Part shown: positions 44,678-53,125 of the stretch, one piece after another
Position numbering within the stretch: the first letter of the stretch is position 1
Layout of the letters: the number at the start of each line of letters is the position of its first letter
Origin: Actinomycetes bacterium
Lineage (GTDB): Bacteria; Actinomycetota; Actinomycetes; Actinomycetales; Microbacteriaceae
NCBI GenBank assembly: GCA_023386365.1
Contig: JAEWJX010000017.1
Span: forward strand, 16,176 to 80,175
Direction of reading: 5' to 3'
Length of the DNA: 64,000 nt
Notes under the pieces: model-generated
Database searches by the model: none
Seen by the model: only the letters and a program-made list of their open reading frames with translations
Told to the model about the DNA's origin: nothing
Translations under genes and position numbers: made by a program

Positions 44678-45319
44678 TCATCGCGCGGCGCGCGCCTGCG
44701 CGACGATCGTCCGCGCGAATTGCAGCTGATCGTTGTCGCAGACGCCCGGGTAGGAGCGCCGATAGTCGACGTACTCGACCTCGGCCATGCATTCGGCGCT
44801 CAACTCCATCGACCACGACCCGACGTCGTCGTACTCCTCACCTCCGGCTGGCATGTGGTCGAACGTCGCAAGGAAGTTCGCATCCTCACTGAGCTGAGTC
44901 CCGAGGCGATGCTGGAGGACGTGCATGTACTCGTGGCGCATGACATCGATCCACGAACCGTAGCCCCTCACCCGCATCTCCCGGTCGGTGAGCTCCGCAT
45001 AACGCGGCGGGACGATCACCGTCGACTGGCCCTCGAAAACGCACGCCACCGCGTGTTCACCGCATTCGTCGCCCACCCTCAAAGCGGACTCGTCACCGGC
45101 GACCTGCTTCAGCGCGGACGCCGCATCCGTACCCGACCTGTCGTTCCAGGGGGCGGCGCCGCCGGCGGCCCACGGCACTACGACGAAGGCGGCGGCCAGG
45201 ATCGCACCCCACAGGATGGTCCTGAGCGAAACCGTGTGGGCGCTTCGCGGCAACTCGACCGCGGCGACATCCTCGTTCGGTTCCGGCGGATCGCTCTGAG
45301 GTTCCGAGCGAATAGTCAC
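44678..45319 (-). CDS. Membrane-anchored protein with HExxH zinc motif
   Basis: A 213-residue protein with one TM helix (about 35-58) and an extracytoplasmic domain. HEYMH (about 142) is an HExxH zinc-binding motif, and ELSAECMAEVEYVDY 45 residues later could give a third ligand. Three further cysteines (DECGEHAVAC, PGVCDN) could form a disulfide pair. This looks like a small metalloprotease, but no family is recognised and the peptidase activity is inferred. GTG start at 45319, or at 45322. It is divergent from the VOC protein with 100 bp between. Confidence 0.6.
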   Translation of the reverse strand: MTIRSEPQSDPPEPNEDVAAVELPRSAHTVSLRTILWGAILAAAFVVVPWAAGGAAPWNDRSGTDAASALKQVAGDESALRVGDECGEHAVACVFEGQSTVIVPPRYAELTDREMRVRGYGSWIDVMRHEYMHVLQHRLGTQLSEDANFLATFDHMPAGGEEYDDVGSWSMELSAECMAEVEYVDYRRSYPGVCDNDQLQFARTIVAQARAAR

Positions 45320-45419
45320 CACCGCACTCTGGCAGCGGCTCGGGTGCGGTTCAATACCTCGAACGGGTGACCGCACCTGTCGCCGGAATAGTTGTTGGTG
45401 CAAGTATGTTGGAGATGAC

Positions 45420-46310
45420 ATGACCGACACGACGCGATTCGCCGCCGACACCGCCATGGGCGCGGTGACCCTCAACGTCGCCGACCTCGACGCGATGACC
45501 CGCTACTACCGCGACGCCGTCGGCCTCGACGTGCTCGACGCATCCGGACCCCGTGTCGTGCTCGGCCAGGCCGGCGCGGATGCGGACGGCGGCCGCCCGG
45601 TCGTGGTGCTCGTGCACACCCCCGACCTGCGGCACGCAGGCCCCCGCGAGGCGGGCCTCTTCCACACGGCGATCCTCTTCGACACGAAGGCGGCCCTCGC
45701 ATCCGCCGTGTACTCGGTCGCACAGAAGCACCCCGGCACCTTCACCGGCTCGAGCGACCACCTCGTGAGCAACGCGTTCTACTTCGACGACCCCGAAGGC
45801 AACGGCGTCGAACTCTACTGGGACCGCGAACGCAGCAGCTGGAGCTGGGTGCACGGCACCATCGAGATGGGCACCGTCTACCTCGACCCCAACACGTTCC
45901 TCGCCGAGAACCTCACCGACGACGGCCTCGCCGCGCCGGTGGCCGGCGACGCGCGCGTCGGGCACGTGCACCTGTCGGTCGGCGACACCGACACCGCCCG
46001 CGAGTTCTACGTCGACCGTCTCGGATTCGACGAGACGATCGCGATCCCGGGGCAGGCAGTATTCGTGTCGGCGGGCGGATACCACCACCACATGGCGATG
46101 AACGTGTGGAACTCGCGCGGCGCCGGCCGCCGCCAGCAGACCCTCGGGCTGGGCCGCATCGACATCGAGGTGCCCACCACCGACGACCTCGGCGCCCTCG
46201 GCGAGCGCCTCACCCACTTCGGACTCGACACCCGCGACGACGGCCGCACCGTCGAACTCGACGACCCGTGGGGCAACCGCATCCTCGTCACCGCACCCGG
46301 CCGCGGGTAA
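45420..46310 (+). CDS. VOC-family protein (glyoxalase/extradiol dioxygenase-like)
   Basis: A 296-residue protein with two VOC beta-alpha-beta modules (about 15-140 and 165-290). LNVADLDAMTRYYRDAVGLDVLD and VHLSVGDTDTAREFYVDRLGFDE begin each half, and FDDPEGNGVELYWD carries the typical metal Glu. The second half contains HHHMAMNVWNSRGAG. This is the catechol-2,3-dioxygenase-like group often labelled CatE/YwbC, but the substrate is not predictable. GGAG 5 bases before the ATG. No operon partner. Confidence 0.85.
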   Translation: MTDTTRFAADTAMGAVTLNVADLDAMTRYYRDAVGLDVLDASGPRVVLGQAGADADGGRPVVVLVHTPDLRHAGPREAGLFHTAILFDTKAALASAVYSVAQKHPGTFTGSSDHLVSNAFYFDDPEGNGVELYWDRERSSWSWVHGTIEMGTVYLDPNTFLAENLTDDGLAAPVAGDARVGHVHLSVGDTDTAREFYVDRLGFDETIAIPGQAVFVSAGGYHHHMAMNVWNSRGAGRRQQTLGLGRIDIEVPTTDDLGALGERLTHFGLDTRDDGRTVELDDPWGNRILVTAPGRG

Positions 46311-46373
46311 ACGCGCGGCGGCGCTGAGCGCGCCTGCGCGGGTGACCGAGCCGCGCTCACCTACACTCGCACC

Positions 46374-47156
46374 GTGAACGACCCCGTCTACCCGTCGATG
46401 CTGCGCGCCAGCCGCGCCTTCCTCGTGCTGCACGGGCCGCGCATCCTCAGCCAGAGGAAGCGGCTCGAAGCTGCCGTCGAGCGGCTCCCGGATGCGGCCC
46501 TCCCGTGGGAGGGCAAGCTCGACGGACCCGACCCGCTGCGTCTGCTGGTGATCGGCGACTCCACCGCCGCCGGCACCGGCGCCACCTCCCAGGACGAGGC
46601 ACTGCCGGGGGCCCTTGCGCGGGAGCTGCAGGCCCGCACCGGACGCGGCGTCATCTGGCGCGCCGTCGGCGAGAACGGTGCCGACACCGGGCAGTTCCGT
46701 GAGCGCCACCTCACCGATGCCCTCGCACGGCCCGCCGACCTCGTCTACGTGACGCTCGGCGCCAACGACGCCCTCCACGCCCGCTCGGCCGGCGCGTTCG
46801 CGCGCGACCTGCGCGTGGTGCTCGAGACGCTCAGCGACCGCCTGCCCGAGGCGCGCATCCTGATGTCGAACCTGCCCATCTTCATCCGCTTCGAGCTGCT
46901 GCCGGAGCCGACCCGCACCACCCTGTACCGGCACTCGCGCAACCTCGAGCGCGCCGCCCGCGCCGTGATCACGCGCGACCGGCGCTGGATGATCACCGAC
47001 CAGGTGCCGCCGCCGTACGGTCCCGACTTCTTCGCCAGCGACCGGTTCCACCCCTCCGCTTCGGGCTACAGCGACTGGGCCCGGTGGGCGATCGAGGATG
47101 CGTGGCCGCGCGGCCTGTCGGAGATCGCCTACGCGGGCCTGCACGCCGAACAGTGA
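46374..47156 (+). CDS. SGNH/GDSL-family hydrolase
   Basis: A 260-residue enzyme. Block I is VIGDSTAAGTGA (Ser about 59), block II has GENGADTG, block III is TLGANDALH (Asn about 127), and block V is SDRFHPSASGY (Asp/His about 222-225). It should cleave an ester of unknown type. No signal peptide, so cytosolic. TACACT lies 6 bases before the GTG, suggesting a leaderless mRNA. Its stop overlaps the next gene (GTGA). Confidence 0.88.
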   Translation: MNDPVYPSMLRASRAFLVLHGPRILSQRKRLEAAVERLPDAALPWEGKLDGPDPLRLLVIGDSTAAGTGATSQDEALPGALARELQARTGRGVIWRAVGENGADTGQFRERHLTDALARPADLVYVTLGANDALHARSAGAFARDLRVVLETLSDRLPEARILMSNLPIFIRFELLPEPTRTTLYRHSRNLERAARAVITRDRRWMITDQVPPPYGPDFFASDRFHPSASGYSDWARWAIEDAWPRGLSEIAYAGLHAEQ

Positions 47157-47767
47157 ACGCCGCGACGGCGTTCGCGGCCGAGCTGCGGCTGCGTGCGGCC
47201 GACGGCGGGCGGGTCATCGCGGGCATCGCGGGCGAACCAGGTGCCGGCAAGTCGACGCTGGCGGCCGCGGTCGTCCGCGAACTCGGCCCGGATGCCGTGG
47301 TGCTGCCGATGGACGGCTTCCACCTGCCGCAGGCGCGGCTCGTCGAACTGGGCCGCCGCGACCGGATGGGGGCACCCGACACCTTCGACCTGGCCGGGTT
47401 CGTCGCGGTGCTGGCGGCGGTCCGCGCCGACGACGGCCCCGTCGACGCTCCCGGGTTCGATCGCGACATCGAAGAGCCGACGCCGGGGTCCATCCGCATC
47501 CGCCCCACCCACCGCATCGTGCTCGTCGAGGGCAACTACCTGCTGCACGATGCCGACGGTTGGGAGCAGGTCGCGGGCCTGCTCGACGTAATCGGCTTCA
47601 TCGAGGCCGACCCCCGCATCCGGCGCGAGCGCCTCATCGAGCGGCACATCGCGTTCGGTAAGACGCCGGATGCGGCCCGCGCCTGGGCCCTCGGACCCGA
47701 CGAGGCGAACGCGGCCCTCATCCGCGTCGGGGCTGACCGCGCCGACATACGCCTGGCCGTAGACTGA
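47153..47767 (+). CDS. Nucleoside/nucleotide kinase-family P-loop protein
   Basis: A 204-residue P-loop kinase. GIAGEPGAGKST (about 24) is Walker A, LPMDGFHLP (about 51) is the substrate-binding Asp motif, and VLVEGNYLL (about 120) follows. The layout matches the uridine-kinase/pantothenate-kinase-like family also called fructose-transport kinase-like FrcK. The true substrate is uncertain. It is translationally coupled to the SGNH hydrolase gene. The stop codon region contains TAGACT (47760-47765), which may be the -10 of purS. Confidence 0.82.
   Translation: MNAATAFAAELRLRAADGGRVIAGIAGEPGAGKSTLAAAVVRELGPDAVVLPMDGFHLPQARLVELGRRDRMGAPDTFDLAGFVAVLAAVRADDGPVDAPGFDRDIEEPTPGSIRIRPTHRIVLVEGNYLLHDADGWEQVAGLLDVIGFIEADPRIRRERLIERHIAFGKTPDAARAWALGPDEANAALIRVGADRADIRLAVD
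47760..47765 (+). promoter_or_regulatory. -10 box (TAGACT) of purS
   Basis: TAGACT spans the kinase stop codon, 39 bases before the purS GTG. No good -35 is seen. GGGAG lies 8 bases before the purS start. Confidence 0.35.
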
Positions 47768-47804
47768 GGGGGTTCCCCGCCCCTCGAACTCCCGGGAGTC
47801 CTCC

Positions 47805-48049
47805 GTGCCCACCATCGTCGTCGAGGTCATGCCGAAGCCCGAGCTGCTCGACCCGGCCGGCAAGGCCACCGCGGGAGCCATCGCCAAGCAGGGCTCGTCG
47901 ACCTTCAGCGCGGTGCGCATCGGCAAGCGCTTCGAACTCACCGTCGACGGTGAGGTCACGGATGCGGTGCTCGCCGAGGCGCAGAAGCTCGCCGAGGAGT
48001 TCCTCTCCAACCAGGTCATCGAAGACGTCGTCGCCGTGAAGGTCGCCTG

Positions 48050-48050
<1 letters not shown>
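47805..48050 (+). CDS. purS: FGAM synthase subunit PurS
   Basis: An 81-residue small subunit of the three-part formylglycinamidine synthase (PurS, PurQ, small PurL). IVVEVMPKPELLDPAGKAT and VRIGKRFELTVDG match the family. It helps pass ammonia from PurQ to PurL. GTG start after GGGAG. Shares one base with the purQ start. Confidence 0.95.
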
Positions 48051-48754
<704 letters not shown>

Positions 48755-48764
48755 CCCGCGGGCT

Positions 48765-48828
48765 GTCGCCCGAGCCGTCGCAAACCGCTCTCGCGCAGGC
48801 GTTTCGGGAGCAGTTTGCGACGGCTCGG
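48765..48828. repeat. Left palindromic end of the nuclease cassette
   Basis: Arms 48770-48790 and 48808-48828 pair over 21 bp with one C-A mismatch around a 17-base loop. The arm reads CCGAGCCGTCGCAAACCGCT(C). Six further bases outward (48765-48769 on) match the far end of the segment, so 48765-48790 and the complement of 49825-49850 form 26-base terminal inverted repeats with three differences. It also works as a purQ terminator. Confidence 0.65.
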
Positions 48829-48882
48829 CCGACCCTGTGCACAGATGCCGCGCCGCCTTGCGGATCCGCGCAGGCTGGGCGG

Positions 48883-49825
48883 ATGCCCTCCACAGATCAG
48901 CCGCACCCCTTCCGCGTATCCGACGCACTCGCTGCAGGCATCGGCGCTGGGCGACTTCGGGGCCGCGACCTCGCGCGACCTTTCCACGGCATCCGGGTTG
49001 CGGCGGACGCCGCGACCACACCGGAACAGAGCTACGCCCCCCTTCTGCGCCCCGGTGACCGCTTCAGCCACACCAGCGCCGCGCGCCTCTGGCACGTTCC
49101 CCTTCCCGGATGGGTGGGGTCGGGCGTTCACGTGACCGCCGAACCCGGCGTGGTGCGTCCGCGGGGCGCAGGAGTACACGGACACGAGGGGGCAGGCGTC
49201 GTCACGACGACGCGTCACGGGCTCCCCGTCTCAGACCCGCCGACCATGTTCCTCGAACTCGCCGGCCTCCTTCGACTCGAAGAGCTCGTCGCAGTGGGTG
49301 ACCACCTCATCCATCACCCCCGCATCGCTGAACCTGGCGACACTCGACCGCACCTCGACGTGGACGAACTGCGGGAGTGGCTGGACCACTCGACGGCGCG
49401 CGGGGTGAAGCGGGCGCGAGCGGCCGCAGTCCTGTTGCGCCCGGGTGTGGAGTCGCCACGCGAAACACGGCTGCGACTTCTGCTGCTGGGCGCTGGGATG
49501 CCGGAGCCGGTGTGCGGTGTGCGGTGGCGAGATCTACGACGAAGCCGGGCGGATCGGGTGGTTCGATCTGGTGTGGCCGGAGTGGAGGGTGGCGGCGGAG
49601 TACGACGGCGACCAGCACCGGATCAACGATCAGCAGTACGAACGCGATATCCGGCGTTTCGATCGGGCCTCAGCGGTGGGGTGGTCGGTGGTGCGAGTGC
49701 GAAAGCAGGGTCTCGCGGAGGGACGCAGTGAGACGATCCGGCGAGTCGCATCCGCTCTTCGCCGCGGGGGCTGCCCGGATGCATTCCCGAACCGTCGCAA
49801 ACCGCTCGTTCAGACCCTCAGATAG
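48883..49825 (+). pseudogene. AbiEi/DUF559-type endonuclease-like protein, broken by a 7-bp duplication
   Basis: The first ~210 codons match the actinobacterial family with an AbiEi-like N-terminal domain (FRVSDALAAGIGAGRLRGRDL, FSHTSAARLWHVPLP). The frame then breaks at GTGTGCG repeated in tandem (49510-49516, 49517-49523). Without one copy the reading joins smoothly to EIYDEAGRIGWFDLVWPEWR, EYDGDQHR and GWSVVRVR, a DUF559/Vsr-like PD-(D/E)XK nuclease core. Such proteins are multi-copy in many actinobacteria; their role (defence, repair, or parasitic) is not established. The restored stop is at 49823-49825 inside the right hairpin loop. As it stands the protein would end with an unrelated basic tail at 49731. 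Confidence 0.75.
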
Positions 49826-49850
49826 AGCGATTTGTGACGGTTCGGGCGAC
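49786..49850. repeat. Right palindromic end of the nuclease cassette
   Basis: Arms 49786-49807 and 49825-49846 pair over 22 bp with one G-T and one C-A mismatch, again around a 17-base loop. The arm reads CCCGAACCGTCGCAAACCGC(TC), the same sequence family as the left element, with the C-A mismatch at the same place. The nuclease gene's final codons run into the left arm. GGCGAC at 49845-49850 mirrors GTCGCC at 48765. Confidence 0.65.
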
Positions 49851-49856
49851 CACCCG

Positions 49857-50294
49857 CTAGGCGTACCGCTCCCAGGCCTGACGCACGAGACGCTCGAGCA
49901 CCGCGGGGTCGAGGGCGTCGAGACGCTTCACGTAGAGGCAGCTCTTGCCGACGGTGTGGGGTCCGAGCGAGTCGAACAGCGGATCGGCCGGCGCGTAGTC
50001 GTCGTACACGCCGTAGATGGTGAGCGCCGCCTTGCGGGGCGAGAAGCCGATGATGAACCAGTCGTTGGTGCCGGTGGTGTTCGTGTACGGCATCGACCCG
50101 AACCCGACCATCGTGGGACCCCACATGGTGCCCGCCTCGCCCGTGACCCGCTGCATCAGCTCACGGACGGCGAAGCCCTCCTCGCGGCGGCGCGCATCGG
50201 GGACCGCATCCAGGAACGCGGTGACGTCGGCATCCGTGGGGCGCGTCTTCGGGGCGGTGGCCTTGGGGGTTGGGTACCCCGCCCGCAGGGCCAC
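49857..50294 (-). CDS. DUF1801 protein
   Basis: A 145-residue cytosolic protein. VTAFLDAVPDARRREEGFAVRELMQRVTGE, MVGFGSMPY and LYVKRLDALD are the pattern of the DUF1801/YdhG fold, a compact alpha-beta domain with no proven enzyme activity. GTG start. It begins 7 bp after the gap stop on the same strand, so the two are likely one operon. The link to glycolysis is not understood. Confidence 0.82.
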   Translation of the reverse strand: MALRAGYPTPKATAPKTRPTDADVTAFLDAVPDARRREEGFAVRELMQRVTGEAGTMWGPTMVGFGSMPYTNTTGTNDWFIIGFSPRKAALTIYGVYDDYAPADPLFDSLGPHTVGKSCLYVKRLDALDPAVLERLVRQAWERYA

Positions 50295-50301
50295 GGCGAG
50301 G

Positions 50302-51300
50302 TCAGCCGGCGAGCAGGCCCAGAGTGTCGACGACGCGGTTCGAGAAACCCCACTCGTTGTCGTACCAGGACGCCACCTTCACGTGGCGGCCGAGCACCCG
50401 CGTCAGTTCGGCGTCGAAGATCGACGACGCCGGGTCGCCGATGATGTCGGTCGAGACGATCGGGTCCTCGGTGTAGGTGAGCACTCCGGCGAGCGAACCG
50501 GATGCGGCGTCCCGGTAGGCGGCGCGCAGTTCGTCGACGGTCACGTCGCGTTCGACGGTCACGTTCAGCTCCACCAGCGACCCGACCGCGACGGGCACAC
50601 GGATTGCGTAGCCGTCGAGGCGTCCCGCCAGCTGGGGCAGCACCAGGCCGATCGCGTTGGCCGCGTTCGTGGTGGTGGGGGCGATGTTCACCCCGGCGGC
50701 GCGGGCACGACGGAGGTCGCGGTGCGGGCCGTCCTGCAGGTTCTGCTCCTGCGTGTACGCGTGCACGGTGGTCATGAAGCCCGCCTCGATGCCGGCGACC
50801 TCGTTCAGCACGTGCGCGAGCGGGGCGAGGGCGTTGGTGGTGCAGGAGGCGTTCGAGATGATGCGGTGCTTCTCGGGGTCGTAGGTGTCGTGGTTGACGC
50901 CGTACGCGATCGTCACGTCGGCCCCCGCGGATGCGGCGCTCACCAGCACCCGACCGGCCCCGGCTTCGAGGTGCGCCGCCGCATCCGACGCCGCCGTGAA
51001 GCGGCCCGTCGACTCGAGCACCAGGTCGACACCGAGGTCGGCCCACGGCAGCTTCGCCGGCTCCCGCTCGGCGACCACCGCGATCCGCGTGCCGTCGACC
51101 ACCAGGTGGTCGTCGCCCGCCGTCACGGGTCGGCCGAGGCGGCCGAGGGTGGAGTCGTAGCGCAGCAACTGGGCGAGGGTGTCGGGCGAGGTGAGGTCGT
51201 TGACGGCGACGACCTCGAGGTCGGTGTCGCGCTCGAGGAGCGCGCGCAGCACGTTGCGTCCGATGCGGCCGAAGCCGTTGATGGCGACGCGCGTGGTCAT
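50302..51300 (-). CDS. gap: Glyceraldehyde-3-phosphate dehydrogenase, type I
   Basis: A 332-residue NAD-dependent enzyme. INGFGRIGRN (about 7) is the NAD-binding motif, SNASCTTN (Cys about 150) the catalytic loop, and TVHAYTQEQNLQDGPHRD (about 173) the substrate site. WYDNEWGFSNRV near the end is typical. The gene is not next to pgk and tpi, so it may be a second or anabolic form rather than the main glycolytic one; this is inference. AAAGGA 7 bases before the ATG. Co-transcribed with the DUF1801 gene. Confidence 0.93.
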   Translation of the reverse strand: MTTRVAINGFGRIGRNVLRALLERDTDLEVVAVNDLTSPDTLAQLLRYDSTLGRLGRPVTAGDDHLVVDGTRIAVVAEREPAKLPWADLGVDLVLESTGRFTAASDAAAHLEAGAGRVLVSAASAGADVTIAYGVNHDTYDPEKHRIISNASCTTNALAPLAHVLNEVAGIEAGFMTTVHAYTQEQNLQDGPHRDLRRARAAGVNIAPTTTNAANAIGLVLPQLAGRLDGYAIRVPVAVGSLVELNVTVERDVTVDELRAAYRDAASGSLAGVLTYTEDPIVSTDIIGDPASSIFDAELTRVLGRHVKVASWYDNEWGFSNRVVDTLGLLAG

Positions 51301-51410
51301 GGGTGGGTCCTTTCGTGGGGCGGATGGTTCACCACCACGATGCGCCCGCGCGGGCCGCCGCATCCGTGCGAAGTCGGCCAGGTTGCGCGAGCTTCGCGCC
51401 AGCCCGGGGG

Positions 51411-52346
51411 TTACGCGAACGCGCGCCGGTACTCGCGCGGGCTGGTGCCGAGGATGCGCTGGAAATGCAGCCGCAGGTTGGCGCCGGTGCCGAGGCCCAC
51501 CTCGGCGGCGACCTGCTCCACCCCGTGGTCGGTGCGTTCCAGCAGTTCGCGCGCGAGATCGACGCGCGCCCGCAGCATCCACTGCAGCGGCGTGTAGCCG
51601 GTGTCTTCCACGAACCGGCGGGAGAAGGTGCGGGTCGAGACGGAGGCGTGGCGGGCGAGGTCGTCGACGGTGAGCGGCTCACCGAGGCGCTCGATCGCCC
51701 ACGCGCGGGTGACCGCGAACCGGTCGCCCAGCTGCTCCGGCACCGACCTCGGCACGTACTGCGACTGGCCGCCGCTGCGGTACGGGGCCGCGACGAGTCT
51801 GCGGGCGGCGACGTTCGACATCCGCACCCCGTGGTCGCTGCGGATCAGGTGCAGGCACAGGTCGATCCCGGATGCGACACCCGCCGAGGTGAGCACGTCG
51901 CCCTCGTCGATGAACAGCACGCTGCCGTCGACCTCCACCTCCGGATGCAGGCGGGCCAGGTCGGGGGCGTGGCGCCAGTGGGTGGTGGCGCGGTGGCCGT
52001 CGAGGAGCCCGGCCGCGGCGACCGCGAACACGCCGGTGCAGATGGCGGCGATGCGGGCGCCGTGGGCGTGGGCGGCGCGGAGCGCGTCGAGCGCGCGGGG
52101 GTCGACGGGGCGGACCGGGTCGCGGTAGCCGGGCACGATGACGGTGTCGGCACGCTCCAGGGCCTCGATGCCGTGCTCGACCGCGTAGTTCAGGCCCTCG
52201 CCGGAGCGCACGATGCCCGGCTCGACGCCGCACATGAGCACGTCGTACGGCAGTTCGTCGCGCGCCTGGAAGGTCTGGGCCGGGATGCCGACGTCGAGCG
52301 GCTGGGCACCGTCGAGCACCAACACGACCACCCTGTGCCGCCGCAT
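51411..52346 (-). CDS. GlxA-type AraC-family regulator with DJ-1/PfpI domain
   Basis: A 311-residue regulator. Residues 4-175 form a DJ-1/PfpI-like domain (VVVLVLDGAQPLDVGIPAQTF; nucleophile elbow AAICTGVF, Cys about 104). Two AraC HTH motifs follow (about 215-305; VDDLARHASVSTRTFSRRFVEDTG and VEQVAAEVGLGTGANLRLHF). GlxA-like proteins sense small metabolites, for example choline-derived amines or arginine. No obvious target lies divergent: the next gene upstream runs the same way. Confidence 0.9.
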   Translation of the reverse strand: MRRHRVVVLVLDGAQPLDVGIPAQTFQARDELPYDVLMCGVEPGIVRSGEGLNYAVEHGIEALERADTVIVPGYRDPVRPVDPRALDALRAAHAHGARIAAICTGVFAVAAAGLLDGHRATTHWRHAPDLARLHPEVEVDGSVLFIDEGDVLTSAGVASGIDLCLHLIRSDHGVRMSNVAARRLVAAPYRSGGQSQYVPRSVPEQLGDRFAVTRAWAIERLGEPLTVDDLARHASVSTRTFSRRFVEDTGYTPLQWMLRARVDLARELLERTDHGVEQVAAEVGLGTGANLRLHFQRILGTSPREYRRAFA

Positions 52347-52468
52347 GCCGCCTCCGTTCCGGGCCGCGATCGGCGACCCCGCTCAGGTTGCCGGATGCCG
52401 CACCCGCCCGGCAGTGGCTGGAACGCCATCCATCGCAAGGATACCGCCAACGCGCGGCGGGCGCCGGG

Positions 52469-53035
52469 TCAGCGGGTGCGCAACCAGTCGGCGAGCACGG
52501 GAAGCGCGGTGACACCCTGCGACTCGCAGAAGTGGGCCGCGCCCGGCACCACCCGCTCGTCGGCGTCGAGACCGGCGACAACCGCGGGCGAGAGCTCGAT
52601 CGGCACCTCCGGGTCAAAATCGGAACGGATCACGAGGCGCCGGTCGATGCGGCCAGCGAGCGCCCGCAGGTCGGGCAGGCCCATCGTGAACGGATCGAGT
52701 TCGGGGTAGATCGGCACCGGGTCGACGAACGGGGCGACCAGCGCGAGGGCGCCGAGCCGCGCATCCGGCTGCTCCGCGAACACACGCCCGAGCGCCCGCA
52801 CCGCAGTGATCGTGCCGAGGCTGTGGCCGACGACCGCCGTATCCGCGTCGACGCGGCCGATAGCGGCGACCGCCGCATCCGTCCACGCGTCCGCCCGCGG
52901 GTTATCGGTGTCGGGCAGCGCCGGCACCTCGGTGGTGACCCCGAGCGGGGCGAGCTGCTCACGCAACCACCCGAACCAGTGCGTGCCCGGATGTGCGGTG
53001 TAGCCGTGCAGGATCACGACGCGGCGAAGAGGCAT
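52469..53035 (-). CDS. Small alpha/beta hydrolase, RBBP9/YdeN family
   Basis: A 188-residue serine hydrolase. ILHGYTAHPGTHWFGWLREQL starts it, the nucleophile elbow is GHSLGT (Ser about 71), the acidic residue is near SDFDPEVP (about 140), and the His is in GAAHFCES (about 166). The family is compact and cytosolic with unknown physiological substrates. The ATG at 53035 lies 90 bp from the divergent purL start. The ribosome site is weak. Confidence 0.85.
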   Translation of the reverse strand: MPLRRVVILHGYTAHPGTHWFGWLREQLAPLGVTTEVPALPDTDNPRADAWTDAAVAAIGRVDADTAVVGHSLGTITAVRALGRVFAEQPDARLGALALVAPFVDPVPIYPELDPFTMGLPDLRALAGRIDRRLVIRSDFDPEVPIELSPAVVAGLDADERVVPGAAHFCESQGVTALPVLADWLRTR

Positions 53036-53075
53036 GCCCCATTCTCGCGAAGCCGTCGGCGCATGCGCGCGCCGG

Positions 53076-53081
53076 TAGACT
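53076..53081 (+). promoter_or_regulatory. -10 box (TAGACT) of purL
   Basis: TAGACT is 44 bases before the purL GTG, with AAGGAG (53111-53116) as ribosome site. The leader is about 35-40 bases, with no riboswitch-like fold seen. Confidence 0.45.
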
Positions 53082-53125
53082 GGCGGCGCTGCCGCATCCG
53101 CCCCGCCTTCAAGGAGCACACCCCC

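Noticed and set aside
47768..47804. Purine riboswitch before purS, purL or purD
   Set aside because: Leaders are 0-45 bases and lack the purine-aptamer loops.
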